From: Colwellia sp. D2M02
Lineage (GTDB): Bacteria; Pseudomonadota; Gammaproteobacteria; Enterobacterales; Alteromonadaceae
Reading direction: 5' to 3'
NCBI RefSeq assembly: GCF_018860755.1
Contig: NZ_JAHKPW010000070.1
Span: 53,559-91,899 of the forward strand
Length of the DNA stretch: 38,341 nt
Part shown: positions 18,452 through 26,933 of the stretch, in pieces
Layout of the letters: every line of letters begins with the position of its first letter
Numbering within the stretch: position 1 is the stretch's first letter
The notes under the pieces: generated by a model
The model's input: the letters and a program-made list of their open reading frames with translations, nothing else
What the model was told of the DNA's origin: nothing
Databases searched by the model: none
Made by a program: the position numbers and the translations under genes

Positions 18452-19306
18452 CTAAAGTAAGCGAATACCATTTTTTTCAATGGCAATTTTACCTTGCTTT
18501 AATAAATGACCAACGGTTGCCTTAAACGTTTTTTTACTGACTCCTAGAGTGTTTTTAATAACTTCAGGTGAGCTTTTATCGTGCAGAGAGCTAAAGCCAT
18601 TGTTGTCGGCTAGGTGGGCAAGCAATTTTTCATTAAAGTTGCTTACGGTATTTTTACTGCCACGCGTTAAAATTAAATCTAAGCGACCATCTTCACGTAC
18701 TTGTTTGATGTAACCTTCAATTTTTTTACCAATACGTAATGGTTGAAAAATCTCGTTATCATACAATAAGCCCCAGTGTAAATCGTTAACAATAGCTTTA
18801 AAGCCCAGGTCTGTTTTATTACCGATAATTAAATTAACTTTATCGCCATCTTTATAATCAGCAGGCCAAATGTCTAAAAATTTGTCGAGCTTACTTGAAG
18901 CAACAAGACGGTCTGTTACCTGATCAAGAAAAATACGTACTAGATAGTATTTACCTACTTCCATTTTGGTGTGCTGTTGGTTGTAAGGTACGAGTAAGTC
19001 CTTTGGTAAACCCCAATCTAAAAAGGCGCCCATTTTATTAACTTGCACAACTTTTAATGAAACAAACTCACCTACCTGGCCATAAGGTTTGTCACTTGTT
19101 GCCACTAAACGGTCAGCTGAGTCAGCGTAAATAAATACTTCAACAATACTGTCGGCTTGGCAGTTTTCAGGCACGTAGCGCTTAGGAAGTAGTATTTCTC
19201 CTAGCTCTCCAGCGTCAAGGTAAACACCGTTATCTCTAATTGCGATAACGCGTAAGGTATTATATTTACCAATAGTAGGGTTTGTTGTTAGTTGAGCGTT
19301 GGTCAT
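18452..19306 (-). CDS. cvfB: S1-domain RNA-binding protein, CvfB family
   Basis: The 284-aa protein matches the CvfB/YitL family (COG2996): S1-type OB folds in the N-terminal two thirds and a winged-helix domain at the C-terminus (about 225-284, with VIKNTLGVSKKTFKATVGHLLKQ split over the helix-turn-helix). CvfB binds RNA; in Staphylococcus it affects virulence gene expression, while its role in gammaproteobacteria is not defined. S1-like features include NGVYLDAGELGEILLP, MGAFLDWGLPKDLLVP and DGRLDLIL. The frame is open from 19357, but the start is placed at the ATG at 19306 because homologues begin close to this point. It is transcribed singly, in the same direction as the TerB-like gene upstream. 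Confidence 0.88.
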   Translation of the reverse strand: MTNAQLTTNPTIGKYNTLRVIAIRDNGVYLDAGELGEILLPKRYVPENCQADSIVEVFIYADSADRLVATSDKPYGQVGEFVSLKVVQVNKMGAFLDWGLPKDLLVPYNQQHTKMEVGKYYLVRIFLDQVTDRLVASSKLDKFLDIWPADYKDGDKVNLIIGNKTDLGFKAIVNDLHWGLLYDNEIFQPLRIGKKIEGYIKQVREDGRLDLILTRGSKNTVSNFNEKLLAHLADNNGFSSLHDKSSPEVIKNTLGVSKKTFKATVGHLLKQGKIAIEKNGIRLL

Positions 19307-19445
19307 GAAAATGCCGTGGTAGCTGAGTCTGCCGTAATTGTACCGTATATCACGCACTATACCAATATCATAACTAGCTCAGCGGTTATTATTTTAATAG
19401 CTCCCTAAGCGAATATAGTTTGTTAATATAGTTTGTTAAGTTCGG

Positions 19446-19904
19446 TTATTGCTCATATTTCGCTTTCGCATTGACTTTAGTCGCTACATATTCAGAATCA
19501 CGCAAGTGTAGGAGGTCGGCAATTCGTCTAATGGTATGCTCTTCTATACTGGCAAGCTCACCGTCAGCATAGGCAACTTGCCATAATAAATTAACAATAT
19601 GAGTGCGCTGTGCTAATGAATAATGTTCATTGATAGCTTGAGTAAATTGAAAAAAGTCAGTGGCATTTTCACTTAATGCTAACGCAGTATCCATAATTGA
19701 ATTCACGTCGTTACTTGGTAATGAAAATTGCTCTGAAATCAGTGTTTTCAATGTATCGAGTTCTGCAGTACTACGATGTTGATCTGCACGCATTACTTCA
19801 CATAATAAAACTGAACACGATACCTCTAAAGAAGGTGGTGCTACCTTTTTTTCATGATCACTTCCAACTAATGAGGCGAGAAAGTCATTGAGTTTATTTA
19901 GCAT
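19446..19904 (-). CDS. TerB-like (tellurite resistance TerB/COG4103) protein
   Basis: The 152-aa all-helical cytoplasmic protein has two helical repeats typical of TerB-like domains. The characteristic acidic segment is VAYADGELASIEEHTIRRIA near the C-terminus, with an analogous EVMRADQHRSTAELDTLK in the first half. Such proteins occur widely in marine gammaproteobacteria as single genes without the ter operon, and a role in tellurite resistance is not implied. The start at 19904 has a GGAG ribosome binding site. It lies upstream of cvfB in the same direction with a 139-bp gap. Function unknown. Confidence 0.8.
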   Translation of the reverse strand: MLNKLNDFLASLVGSDHEKKVAPPSLEVSCSVLLCEVMRADQHRSTAELDTLKTLISEQFSLPSNDVNSIMDTALALSENATDFFQFTQAINEHYSLAQRTHIVNLLWQVAYADGELASIEEHTIRRIADLLHLRDSEYVATKVNAKAKYEQ

Positions 19905-20299
19905 TTAAATACTCCACAAGTACGTTGTATTTTTGAGTTTACCGTTAATCGCAACCATACGCTAGAGGCTGGTTTTTTTCACGAAAAAAAAGTGATTAAT
20001 CGTAATAAGTAGTAAAAAAAGCCATATGAATTTAATAGTCCACTTTGATATCTAAATTAATGTTATGTTTTCTTTTTATTTAAGTTATTAAAATATAGGG
20101 TTTTATTTTGATTTTTTGTTGGGGTTGTATAGGGGGGACTATTTTGGTGCGGATTTTGTAATACTGAGTTACATCTTTGTTAATACTTGTAACAGATAAT
20201 TAGCTATTATATCAGTATTAAAATTACGTAGATAATTAATAATAATAATAAAATTCACATCAAAATTTGAAGTGCACATTACAAAATAAGGGAGCAAAA
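19905..20299. other. Divergent intergenic region, terB-like / RND operon
   Basis: This AT-rich stretch of 395 bp carries no gene that could be supported. It should hold the RND operon promoter. Three copies of TAATACT or its complement lie at 20159, 20181 and 20212. A G-rich run (GGGG then GGGGGG, around 20121-20138) stands out against the AT-rich background. Confidence 0.5.
20159..20220 (+). promoter_or_regulatory. Repeated TAATACT operator candidate upstream of the RND operon
   Basis: TAATACTGA (20159-20167) and TCAGTATTA (20212-20220) form a perfect 9-bp inverted repeat. A third copy, TAATACTTG, begins at 20181, 22 bp after the first, about two helical turns. A nested GTTAC/GTAAC pair (20168-20172, 20189-20193) is also present. 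The site is 80-140 bp upstream of the adaptor gene start. Confidence 0.4.
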
Positions 20300-21523
20300 G
20301 TGGCTACTAAAAAACAAATCATAATACCTATCCTAGTCTTAGCAGCAGGTATCGCCGCGATGGCAGGGTTTGCCAGTTTAAAAAAACCACCAGAAGAAAA
20401 AGAGAAAGTCGACAATACTCCAATTGTTGCTGTTGAGAGCATTGTGGTCGCGCCAATGACCATGGAAGTACCGTCTCACGGCATAGTGACTCCTAAATAT
20501 GAAACAAAGTTAGTTGCCCAAGTGACAGGAGAAATTGTTGAGCTTAGTCCTGCGTTTGTTCGTGGTGGTTTTGTTAAAAAGGATCAGTTATTAGCGCGTA
20601 TTGATCCGAGCGATTATCATGCCGCATTAATTGACGCGCAAGCAACTATGGCTACCGCCCGCGCTGCATTAGAAACTGAAGTTGCACAAGGTAAAGTGGC
20701 GGAGCGTGAATGGAAGCAAATAACCGATAGTTCACCTACTGAACTGAGTTTACGTAAACCTCAATTAGCGCAAGAATTGGCCCGCGTAAAAGCTGCACAA
20801 GCATCTGTTTTACGTGCTGAGCGCAATTTAGAGCGTACTGAAATCAGAGCGCCGTTTGATGCCATGATTGATAACCGCGCAATCGGTTTAGGTTCTTTTG
20901 TTAGTATGGGGACTCAATTAGGTAAGGTTTCAGGCACTGCAACAGCAGAAATACGCCTTCCTGTCGCTGATAATCAATTACAGTTTTTAACTAATGAAGG
21001 CGCTAATGCTACAGTGAATTTAGTTGGTGTTTACGCTGGGCAGTCAACTGAATGGCAAGCTAAAATCGCTCGTGGTGAAGGTGTTATTGATGACACCAGC
21101 CGTATGAGCTATTTGGTGGCTGAAGTAAAAGACCCTTATCAGCTGAAATCTAAAACCAGTGCTGGTGTACCGTTACGTTTTGGTAGTTATGTTAATGCGC
21201 TTATACAAGGTAACCAAGTAAGCCAAGCCAGCTCAATCCCTCGTTATTTAGTGGTGAACGGCAAAGTTGCGCTGTTAGATAGCGACTCCAAATTGCATTA
21301 TGCAGCGATTGATATTATTCGTGAAGAAGGTCGTAATGTTATTGTTGCTAGTGGTCTTGCTAATGGTGATCAGCTGATTGTTTCTGCGTTAGATTATCCG
21401 GTTGATGGGATGAAACTCGCATTAGCAAGTGATGAAGTTACGCCGACAGCAACACCTGATGATATTGATAGTGAGCAGGCAGGCGAAAGTCAGGTTGCGA
21501 ATAACAATAAAGCAGGGGAATAA
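20300..21523 (+). CDS. RND efflux periplasmic adaptor subunit (membrane fusion protein)
   Basis: The 407-aa protein is a HlyD/AcrA-type membrane fusion protein linking an RND pump to an outer-membrane channel. It has an N-terminal anchor helix (about residues 6-25, no lipobox), a lipoyl-like half motif (ETKLVAQVTGEIVELSP), a coiled-coil hairpin (about 110-175), the returning lipoyl half (LERTEIRAPFDAMID), and beta-barrel and membrane-proximal domains. The C-terminal tail of about 30 residues is acidic and probably disordered. The start is taken as GTG at 20300 because AAGGGA lies 7 nt upstream; a TTG at 20267 would add 11 residues without a ribosome binding site. It is followed 2 bp later by the pump gene. 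Substrate unknown. Confidence 0.9.
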   Translation: MATKKQIIIPILVLAAGIAAMAGFASLKKPPEEKEKVDNTPIVAVESIVVAPMTMEVPSHGIVTPKYETKLVAQVTGEIVELSPAFVRGGFVKKDQLLARIDPSDYHAALIDAQATMATARAALETEVAQGKVAEREWKQITDSSPTELSLRKPQLAQELARVKAAQASVLRAERNLERTEIRAPFDAMIDNRAIGLGSFVSMGTQLGKVSGTATAEIRLPVADNQLQFLTNEGANATVNLVGVYAGQSTEWQAKIARGEGVIDDTSRMSYLVAEVKDPYQLKSKTSAGVPLRFGSYVNALIQGNQVSQASSIPRYLVVNGKVALLDSDSKLHYAAIDIIREEGRNVIVASGLANGDQLIVSALDYPVDGMKLALASDEVTPTATPDDIDSEQAGESQVANNNKAGE

Positions 21524-21525
21524 CT

Positions 21526-24500
21526 ATGTCATCAACTCATGATAAGTCACCTGACATTGTTAATGGTGACGAAAACTCTTCTGCACAACCACGTGATGGT
21601 ATTGATACTAATACGGGTATTATCGCTTGGTTTGCGCGCAATAGTATTGCTGCTAATTTATTAATGTTTTTTATCCTAATAGGTGGCTTTCTTACTATTA
21701 GTACCATTAATAAACAAATGTTTCCGCAAGTACAAATTAATTGGATTTCTTATAATGCCGCATACCCTGGCGCCGCTCCGCAAGAAGTAGAAGAAGGAAT
21801 TACCATTAAAGTAGAAGAAGCGTTAGAGTCAGTACAAGGGCTTAAACGCGTTATTACTTACTCTAACCGTAACTATTCAAACGGTTGGTTTGAGGTTGAC
21901 CTTGATTACGATCCACAAGTGGTATTAGAAGAAGTTAAATCCGCGATAGACTCTATTCCTAGCTTCCCGGCTGGTATGGAACGTATTAATGTTGAGCGTG
22001 AAAAATTTCGCCAAGAAGTGATGTACATCAGCCTTTATGGTGACTTAACTAATACAGAACTTAAAGAATTGGGTCGTAAAATTCATGATGAAATTCAGCA
22101 ACTACCATTAGTTAATATCTCAGACTTTTACAGTGGTTTAGCATACGAAATATCGATAGAGGTTAGTAAAGATAAATTACGTGAATACGGCTTAAGCTTT
22201 ACTGATGTGGCACAAGCGGTAAGAAGTAACTCACGTAATATGTCAGCGGGTCAAATTCGTGCAGAGAACGGTTATATAAATTTACGTGTTGAAAAACAAG
22301 CTTACCGCGGTTATGAATTTGAACGTATTCCTGTAGTTACGCTAACAGACGGCACTAAAGTACTGCTAGGGGAAATAGCAACCATTAACGATGGCTTCGA
22401 AGAAGGGCTTCAGTACTCTAAGTTCAATGGTAAAAACTCCGTAACCTTTTTTATTGGTGCGGCTGAAAACCAAAGTATGACTAGTGTTGCCGACATAGTT
22501 AAAAGGTTTGTTGAGCAAAAATCGGAAGTGTTACCACAGGGGGTTAAGTTAGAAACCTGGGTAGATATGACGTACTACTTAGAAGGCCGCTTACAGCTAA
22601 TGGTCGATAACATGCAAAGTGGTGCGATATTAGTGTTTATTATGTTAGCGCTATTTCTACGCGTACGTTTAGCATTCTGGGTAATGATGGGCTTACCTGT
22701 ATGTTTCTTGGGTACCTTGTTAGTGATGCCGATGGAGTTTGTTAACGTCACTATTAATGTTATTAGTTTATTTGCTTTCATTTTAGTGCTGGGTATTGTG
22801 GTTGATGATGCTATTGTCATGGGTGAGAGTGCCCATGATGAGATTGAGCAACATGGGCACTCTCTTGATAATGTTATTCGCGGTGTTAAGCGTGTAGCTA
22901 TGCCTGCTACCTTTGGTGTTTTAACCACTATTGCGGTATTTGTACCTTTTGTTTTAGGCGATGGCCCCGAGTCTGCATTTGGTAAGTCGATTGGCTTTGT
23001 GGTGATATTATGTTTAATTTTCTCTTTAATAGAATCTAAACTTATTTTACCGTCGCACTTAGCGAATATGAAAGTTAAAAAATTCAACCCTAAAAACCCA
23101 CTAGATAAATTAAGAGGGGTAGTCGATAAAGGGCTGAAAAATATTATCGAGAATTATTATCGCCCAAGCTTAGCGGTATGCCTTAACTATCGTTATGCGG
23201 TATTAATGTTTTTTATTAGCATTATGCTAGTCAGTGCAGGTCTATTTGCTGGTGGTATTGTTAAGTATGTTGGACAACCTAAAATCCCCCATGACTTCCC
23301 ACGTATTTCAGTAGAAATGAACATAGATGCTTCAGAAAATGCGACATTACAAACAGTATTATCTATTGAGAGTATTTTGTACCGCATTGATAACGAAATA
23401 ACTGAAGAGTTTGGTCAAGGTATGATTTCAGATATGCAGGTTGAACTGCGTAGTAGAACTAGTGGTCAAGTGATGGTGAAATTGGTTGACCCTGAGTTTC
23501 GTGCCATGGACACTTTTGCACTAGCAGAAAAGTGGCGTAAAGCAATACCAAAATTCCCGGGCATGAAAAGCTTAACTATTAGCGATAATCTATTTGGTGG
23601 TGGTCGAGATGATGGCGATATCGCCTTTAGATTAGAGAGTCAAAACGATGCGCAACTATTACTTGCGTCTAAAGCACTCAAAGCTAAGCTAAATACATTG
23701 AAAGGGGTAGGTGATGTAAATGATTCACGTCAAACTAGCGCCAAAGAAGTGCAGTTTGACTTAAAACCTTTAGCGTACTCTATGGGCTTGACCTTAGCTG
23801 ATATCGCCAACCAAGTGGGGTACAGTTTTTACGGCTTAGAAGCACAACGTATCTTACGAGATGCAGAAGAAGTAAAAGTAATGGTCCGTTACCCTCAAGA
23901 TGAACGTAGCTCAGTTGGTCATGTTGATGATGTTATGATTAAAGCGCCAAATGGTGCTGAACTACCTTTATCAGAGTTAGCTGACATTAAGTTAACTGAT
24001 GGTGTTACGCGTATCCGTCGTGAAAATGGTAACCGTACGATTAATGTTTGGGCTTCGGTTGATTCTGAGCAGGTTGAGCCATATAAAATTGTTAGTGATA
24101 TTGAAGAAAACTTTATTCCTGAACTATTACGTAAATACCCACTAGTGAAAAGTGAACTAACCGGTAGTATAAAAGAGGAGCAAGAAGGCCTTGGTGAGCA
24201 ATTCAGAGACTTCATGATTTCATTGATGGTTATCTTCTCATTACTCGCAATACCATTACGTTCATATTCACAAGCAACTATGATCATGGTGGTAATTCCT
24301 TTTGGTATTATTGGCTCAGTGTTTGGTCACCTTATTTTGGGGATGGACTTAAACGCACTGTCAGTAATGGGGATTTTAGCTGCCGCGGGTGTTGTGGTGA
24401 ATGACTCATTAGTAATGGTTGACTATGTGAACAATGCGCGTAAGCGTGGTGAAAGATTGAAAGATGCGGTTATTCATGCCGGTACTAAACGTTTTCGCGC

Positions 24501-24774
24501 GATATTGTTAACCTCACTAACTACCTTTATTGGTTTAGTGCCTATTGTTTTCTTTGAAACCAGTATGCAGGCGAAAATGGTGATTCCAATGGCAGTATCG
24601 TTATCATTTGGTGTTTTATTTGCGACAATAGTGACCTTGATTTTCATTCCAAGCTTGTATTTGATTATTGAAGATATTAAGCAAAAATTTAGATGGAAAA
24701 AAGGACAAGAAAGCTCTGCTGAAAAGCGTAGTAACGATAATGAAGTTAAATCGAAAGAGCTTCCTGCTAATTAA
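21526..24774 (+). CDS. RND-family efflux pump permease (AcrB-like)
   Basis: The 1082-aa inner-membrane protein is a resistance-nodulation-division transporter with twelve predicted membrane segments and two large periplasmic loops. The first helix is near residues 42-64. Transmembrane segment 4 carries the proton-relay pair in GIVVDDAIVMGE, and the GAAPQEVEEGITIKVEEAL porter segment is present. In segment 10 the sequence is AAGVVVNDSLVMVDY, lacking the lysine of AcrB, as in related marine pumps. A charged cytoplasmic tail ends the protein. It starts 2 bp after the adaptor stop, so the two are translationally linked. No outer-membrane factor gene is nearby; a TolC homologue elsewhere is assumed. 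The operon ends at a strong terminator. Confidence 0.93.
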   Translation: MSSTHDKSPDIVNGDENSSAQPRDGIDTNTGIIAWFARNSIAANLLMFFILIGGFLTISTINKQMFPQVQINWISYNAAYPGAAPQEVEEGITIKVEEALESVQGLKRVITYSNRNYSNGWFEVDLDYDPQVVLEEVKSAIDSIPSFPAGMERINVEREKFRQEVMYISLYGDLTNTELKELGRKIHDEIQQLPLVNISDFYSGLAYEISIEVSKDKLREYGLSFTDVAQAVRSNSRNMSAGQIRAENGYINLRVEKQAYRGYEFERIPVVTLTDGTKVLLGEIATINDGFEEGLQYSKFNGKNSVTFFIGAAENQSMTSVADIVKRFVEQKSEVLPQGVKLETWVDMTYYLEGRLQLMVDNMQSGAILVFIMLALFLRVRLAFWVMMGLPVCFLGTLLVMPMEFVNVTINVISLFAFILVLGIVVDDAIVMGESAHDEIEQHGHSLDNVIRGVKRVAMPATFGVLTTIAVFVPFVLGDGPESAFGKSIGFVVILCLIFSLIESKLILPSHLANMKVKKFNPKNPLDKLRGVVDKGLKNIIENYYRPSLAVCLNYRYAVLMFFISIMLVSAGLFAGGIVKYVGQPKIPHDFPRISVEMNIDASENATLQTVLSIESILYRIDNEITEEFGQGMISDMQVELRSRTSGQVMVKLVDPEFRAMDTFALAEKWRKAIPKFPGMKSLTISDNLFGGGRDDGDIAFRLESQNDAQLLLASKALKAKLNTLKGVGDVNDSRQTSAKEVQFDLKPLAYSMGLTLADIANQVGYSFYGLEAQRILRDAEEVKVMVRYPQDERSSVGHVDDVMIKAPNGAELPLSELADIKLTDGVTRIRRENGNRTINVWASVDSEQVEPYKIVSDIEENFIPELLRKYPLVKSELTGSIKEEQEGLGEQFRDFMISLMVIFSLLAIPLRSYSQATMIMVVIPFGIIGSVFGHLILGMDLNALSVMGILAAAGVVVNDSLVMVDYVNNARKRGERLKDAVIHAGTKRFRAILLTSLTTFIGLVPIVFFETSMQAKMVIPMAVSLSFGVLFATIVTLIFIPSLYLIIEDIKQKFRWKKGQESSAEKRSNDNEVKSKELPAN

Positions 24775-24810
24775 GCTGAATACGGGTTAGAAAACTTTAT
24801 TAAACTTATA

Positions 24811-24849
24811 AAAAAGCCGTGGTATACGTTCGTTATATTACGGCTTTTT
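24811..24849. terminator. Bidirectional terminator between the RND operon and the DUF2785 gene
   Basis: A 10-bp perfect stem, AAAAAGCCGT with ACGGCTTTTT, encloses a partly paired loop of 19 nt. It lies between convergent genes and has A and T tracts on both sides. Confidence 0.9.
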
Positions 24850-24915
24850 ATTATCTAACCTGATGTTCGTTCGAAAATACTTACTTTTATCGTCGGTTCA
24901 TTGCTAAATAGCCGA

Positions 24916-25836
24916 CTAATTAATTTGGGTTAGCGCATCGCCTGCTAGTTGTCTTATTACACTAATACTTTTATTTTTGCTTTCCTGAGAGAGGATAAAT
25001 AGTTCACTAATAAAAGCTCTGGTGTTATGAAGCTTTGCTAACCCAGGTTGGGATATATATACATCACCCCATTGGTTAAAGGGCGCAGGGGAGCTTACAT
25101 TGTTAAACCAAACTTTTAGCTCTTCATTAGAGTGCAAGTCTCGGTATAAAATATAAAGAGTAGCCCTTGCTAATCGGCGAGGTTCGCCATAAATATAAAA
25201 ATGGTTGTTATCCGCGGTAATTTTTGCTGTTAAGGCCATTAGCATTTGATCTAACTGGCTTTTAGTTGTTTGAGGGTTGAGTGATAGCTGCATGAATAAG
25301 TCGGCGCTATGGGCTACACCATGTCGCCAGCCGATTATTTCATCAAATCCTCGATAATCATCTAAAGAGATAATGTAAGTTGTTGTGCTTTTAATCAGGA
25401 GTTCTCGCTGATTATTATTTAAGAAGCTTGACTTCCTATCTGAGCGAGCAAGCTCTGAAAGCGTGAGGACAGCAAAACTCTTATGAAGCGCTGAAGTACC
25501 TTTTGTCGTGATTAATACATCAATTAACGTATGAAAAAGTGATGATCTTGTTGGGGTATCTAGCTCGTCATTTCTTAACCACTGGCTTAGAGCAGAAAAT
25601 GCAATGCTATCTCTAATCGTTGGATCTGAGTGCGCCAAACATTGACTTAGCTGCAATGCTAGTTCATTGCGCTGAGCGTTATCTTTTACGGAGAATTGCT
25701 TTTTTTGTAGTTGGTAAAGCTTTAGGCTACTAAACTCTTTCGTTACACATGAGGTTGAACTGGCATTGCTTGATGGTAAGTATGATAGAAAAGTAAAAGT
25801 ACAGCAGAGTATAATTAGTATCTTTTGTAGTTGCAT
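24916..25836 (-). CDS. Secreted DUF2785 protein
   Basis: The 306-aa protein begins with a signal peptide (hydrophobic residues about 5-20, likely cleavage after SNA near 25) and is otherwise all helical, with a HEAT-like appearance. It resembles DUF2785 (PF10978): RDSIAFSALSQWLRN near 80, GWRHGVAHSADLFMQL near 170, and EPRRLARATL near 220. The function of this family is not known. The His and Asp of the GWRHGVAHSAD motif could bind a metal, but that is a guess. It is transcribed alone, convergent with the RND operon, divergent from the PqiA-like gene. The start at 25836 lacks a strong ribosome binding site. An interspersed repeat copy lies about 30 bp upstream. Confidence 0.75.
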   Translation of the reverse strand: MQLQKILIILCCTFTFLSYLPSSNASSTSCVTKEFSSLKLYQLQKKQFSVKDNAQRNELALQLSQCLAHSDPTIRDSIAFSALSQWLRNDELDTPTRSSLFHTLIDVLITTKGTSALHKSFAVLTLSELARSDRKSSFLNNNQRELLIKSTTTYIISLDDYRGFDEIIGWRHGVAHSADLFMQLSLNPQTTKSQLDQMLMALTAKITADNNHFYIYGEPRRLARATLYILYRDLHSNEELKVWFNNVSSPAPFNQWGDVYISQPGLAKLHNTRAFISELFILSQESKNKSISVIRQLAGDALTQIN

Positions 25837-25865
25837 AAATGAATTGTTTAAAAAAGGTTAACGAT

Positions 25866-25877
25866 GAGTTCAGGTTA
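25866..25877 (+). repeat. Interspersed near-palindromic element, copy 2
   Basis: The core GAGTTCAGGTTA is identical to copy 1. It lies between the divergent DUF2785 and PqiA-like genes and could affect either promoter. Confidence 0.65.
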
Positions 25878-25988
25878 ATACTATTTGCACTGAAATGGCA
25901 AGTTAACAGATAATATTCCTCTGGCTTATAGTTTCAGCCATTGCAAATAATAACATTCATCTACTTTTTCAATAGAGCGAAGCGAATA

Positions 25989-26573
25989 ATGAATTTACTC
26001 AACAAACACTTAGGTTTTTCTTTGAATCTGCTGGCGATAGCACTTTTTATTCCCGGCATTTTATTACCCATGTTTTCTTTAGCGATGGAGATGAACGCAC
26101 AAGTTGCCAATGCGAGTTTGACTTCTGAGTTAATTAATAAAGAAGTTTCACTGGTACAAACGGTACAAGAGTTATGGCATGGAGAGCGCTTTCTAGTCGC
26201 TATATTAATCTTCCTTTTCTCTATTTGTATTCCATTAGTAAAGTCTTCATTAATGAGCTGGGCGTATTTTCAGAAAAACACACTCGTTGAAAAGAAAATT
26301 TATAACTTTGTGAGTGTGATAGGTAAGTGGTCTATGGCTGATGTATTTGTTGTCGCAGTCTTTTTGGCTATGCTCTCAACAAACCATAGTGAAACAGCTA
26401 ACCGCACAGCGTTAGAGCTTTTTGGTTTTAAAATGGATTTAGTTATTTCAAGTGAAACTCTCTCAGCTGTAGGGGTCGGCTTTTATTATTTTACAGCGTA
26501 TTGTTTGCTGTCATTACTCGCAAGTCAAATCAGTCAGGCTAGTATCGTTAAAAGTTCAGGTAATATTGACTAA
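25989..26573 (+). CDS. PqiA-domain (paraquat-inducible protein A) membrane protein
   Basis: The 194-aa inner-membrane protein has four hydrophobic segments (about residues 10-33, 67-92, 105-126 and 153-177) and matches a single PqiA domain (PF04403). Family features include the LPMFSLAM turn after helix 1 and KWSMADVFVVAVFLA in helix 3. It lacks the cysteine-rich zinc-binding segment of full PqiA and has no PqiB/MCE gene beside it, so a role in PqiABC-type lipid transport is unproven. The start is set at the ATG at 25989. An upstream TTG at 25941 in the same frame would add 16 residues and lacks a ribosome binding site. It is followed by feoAB after 135 bp, on the same strand. Confidence 0.82.
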   Translation: MNLLNKHLGFSLNLLAIALFIPGILLPMFSLAMEMNAQVANASLTSELINKEVSLVQTVQELWHGERFLVAILIFLFSICIPLVKSSLMSWAYFQKNTLVEKKIYNFVSVIGKWSMADVFVVAVFLAMLSTNHSETANRTALELFGFKMDLVISSETLSAVGVGFYYFTAYCLLSLLASQISQASIVKSSGNID

Positions 26574-26623
26574 TATCAACGGAGGCATTAGGGAATTGCT
26601 AAGGTAAATGCTATCATCTAAAC

Positions 26624-26642
26624 AATAGTAAGTATCATTTGC
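26624..26642. promoter_or_regulatory. Weak Fur-box candidate upstream of feoA
   Basis: AATAGTAAGTATCATTTGC matches 12 of 19 positions of the Fur consensus by direct counting, with the ATCATT half intact. It lies 67 bp upstream of feoA, and feo operons are common Fur targets. The match alone is weak. Confidence 0.3.
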
Positions 26643-26708
26643 TCTTCGTTTTATTGTGATAAGTAAACTCAATATTCCTTAGCATCACGTATTAGAATAA
26701 AAAAAATC

Positions 26709-26933
26709 ATGACCTTAGCAGAACTACCTAAAAATAAACTAGCGAAAATTAGCGCCTTACCTAAAGATGCGATACTGGCAGCTCAACTGCTTGAGCAAGG
26801 TTTTAGTATACGCACGGCTATTTCACTTGCCCATAAAGCGCCCTTTAATGGACCAATGGCATTTAAGTTACATAACACAAAAATCAGTATTCAACGCTCA
26901 GTCGCTGAGCAAATTAGCGTAGATTACTTATAA
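26709..26933 (+). CDS. feoA: Ferrous iron transport protein FeoA
   Basis: The 74-aa protein is a small SH3-like FeoA domain. It shows the expected pattern of a start strand, a helix (AAQLLEQGFSIRTAIS), and a C-terminal strand with ISIQRSVAEQI. FeoA is a cytoplasmic accessory needed for Fe(II) uptake by FeoB. Its stop codon overlaps the feoB start by one base (TAATG), so the two are translationally coupled. No feoC gene is present after feoB. The ATG lacks a clear ribosome binding site. Confidence 0.9.
   Translation: MTLAELPKNKLAKISALPKDAILAAQLLEQGFSIRTAISLAHKAPFNGPMAFKLHNTKISIQRSVAEQISVDYL

Noticed and set aside
25941..25988. Upstream TTG start for the PqiA-like gene
   Set aside because: It has no ribosome binding site and the added residues are not typical; the ATG at 25989 places the first helix as expected.
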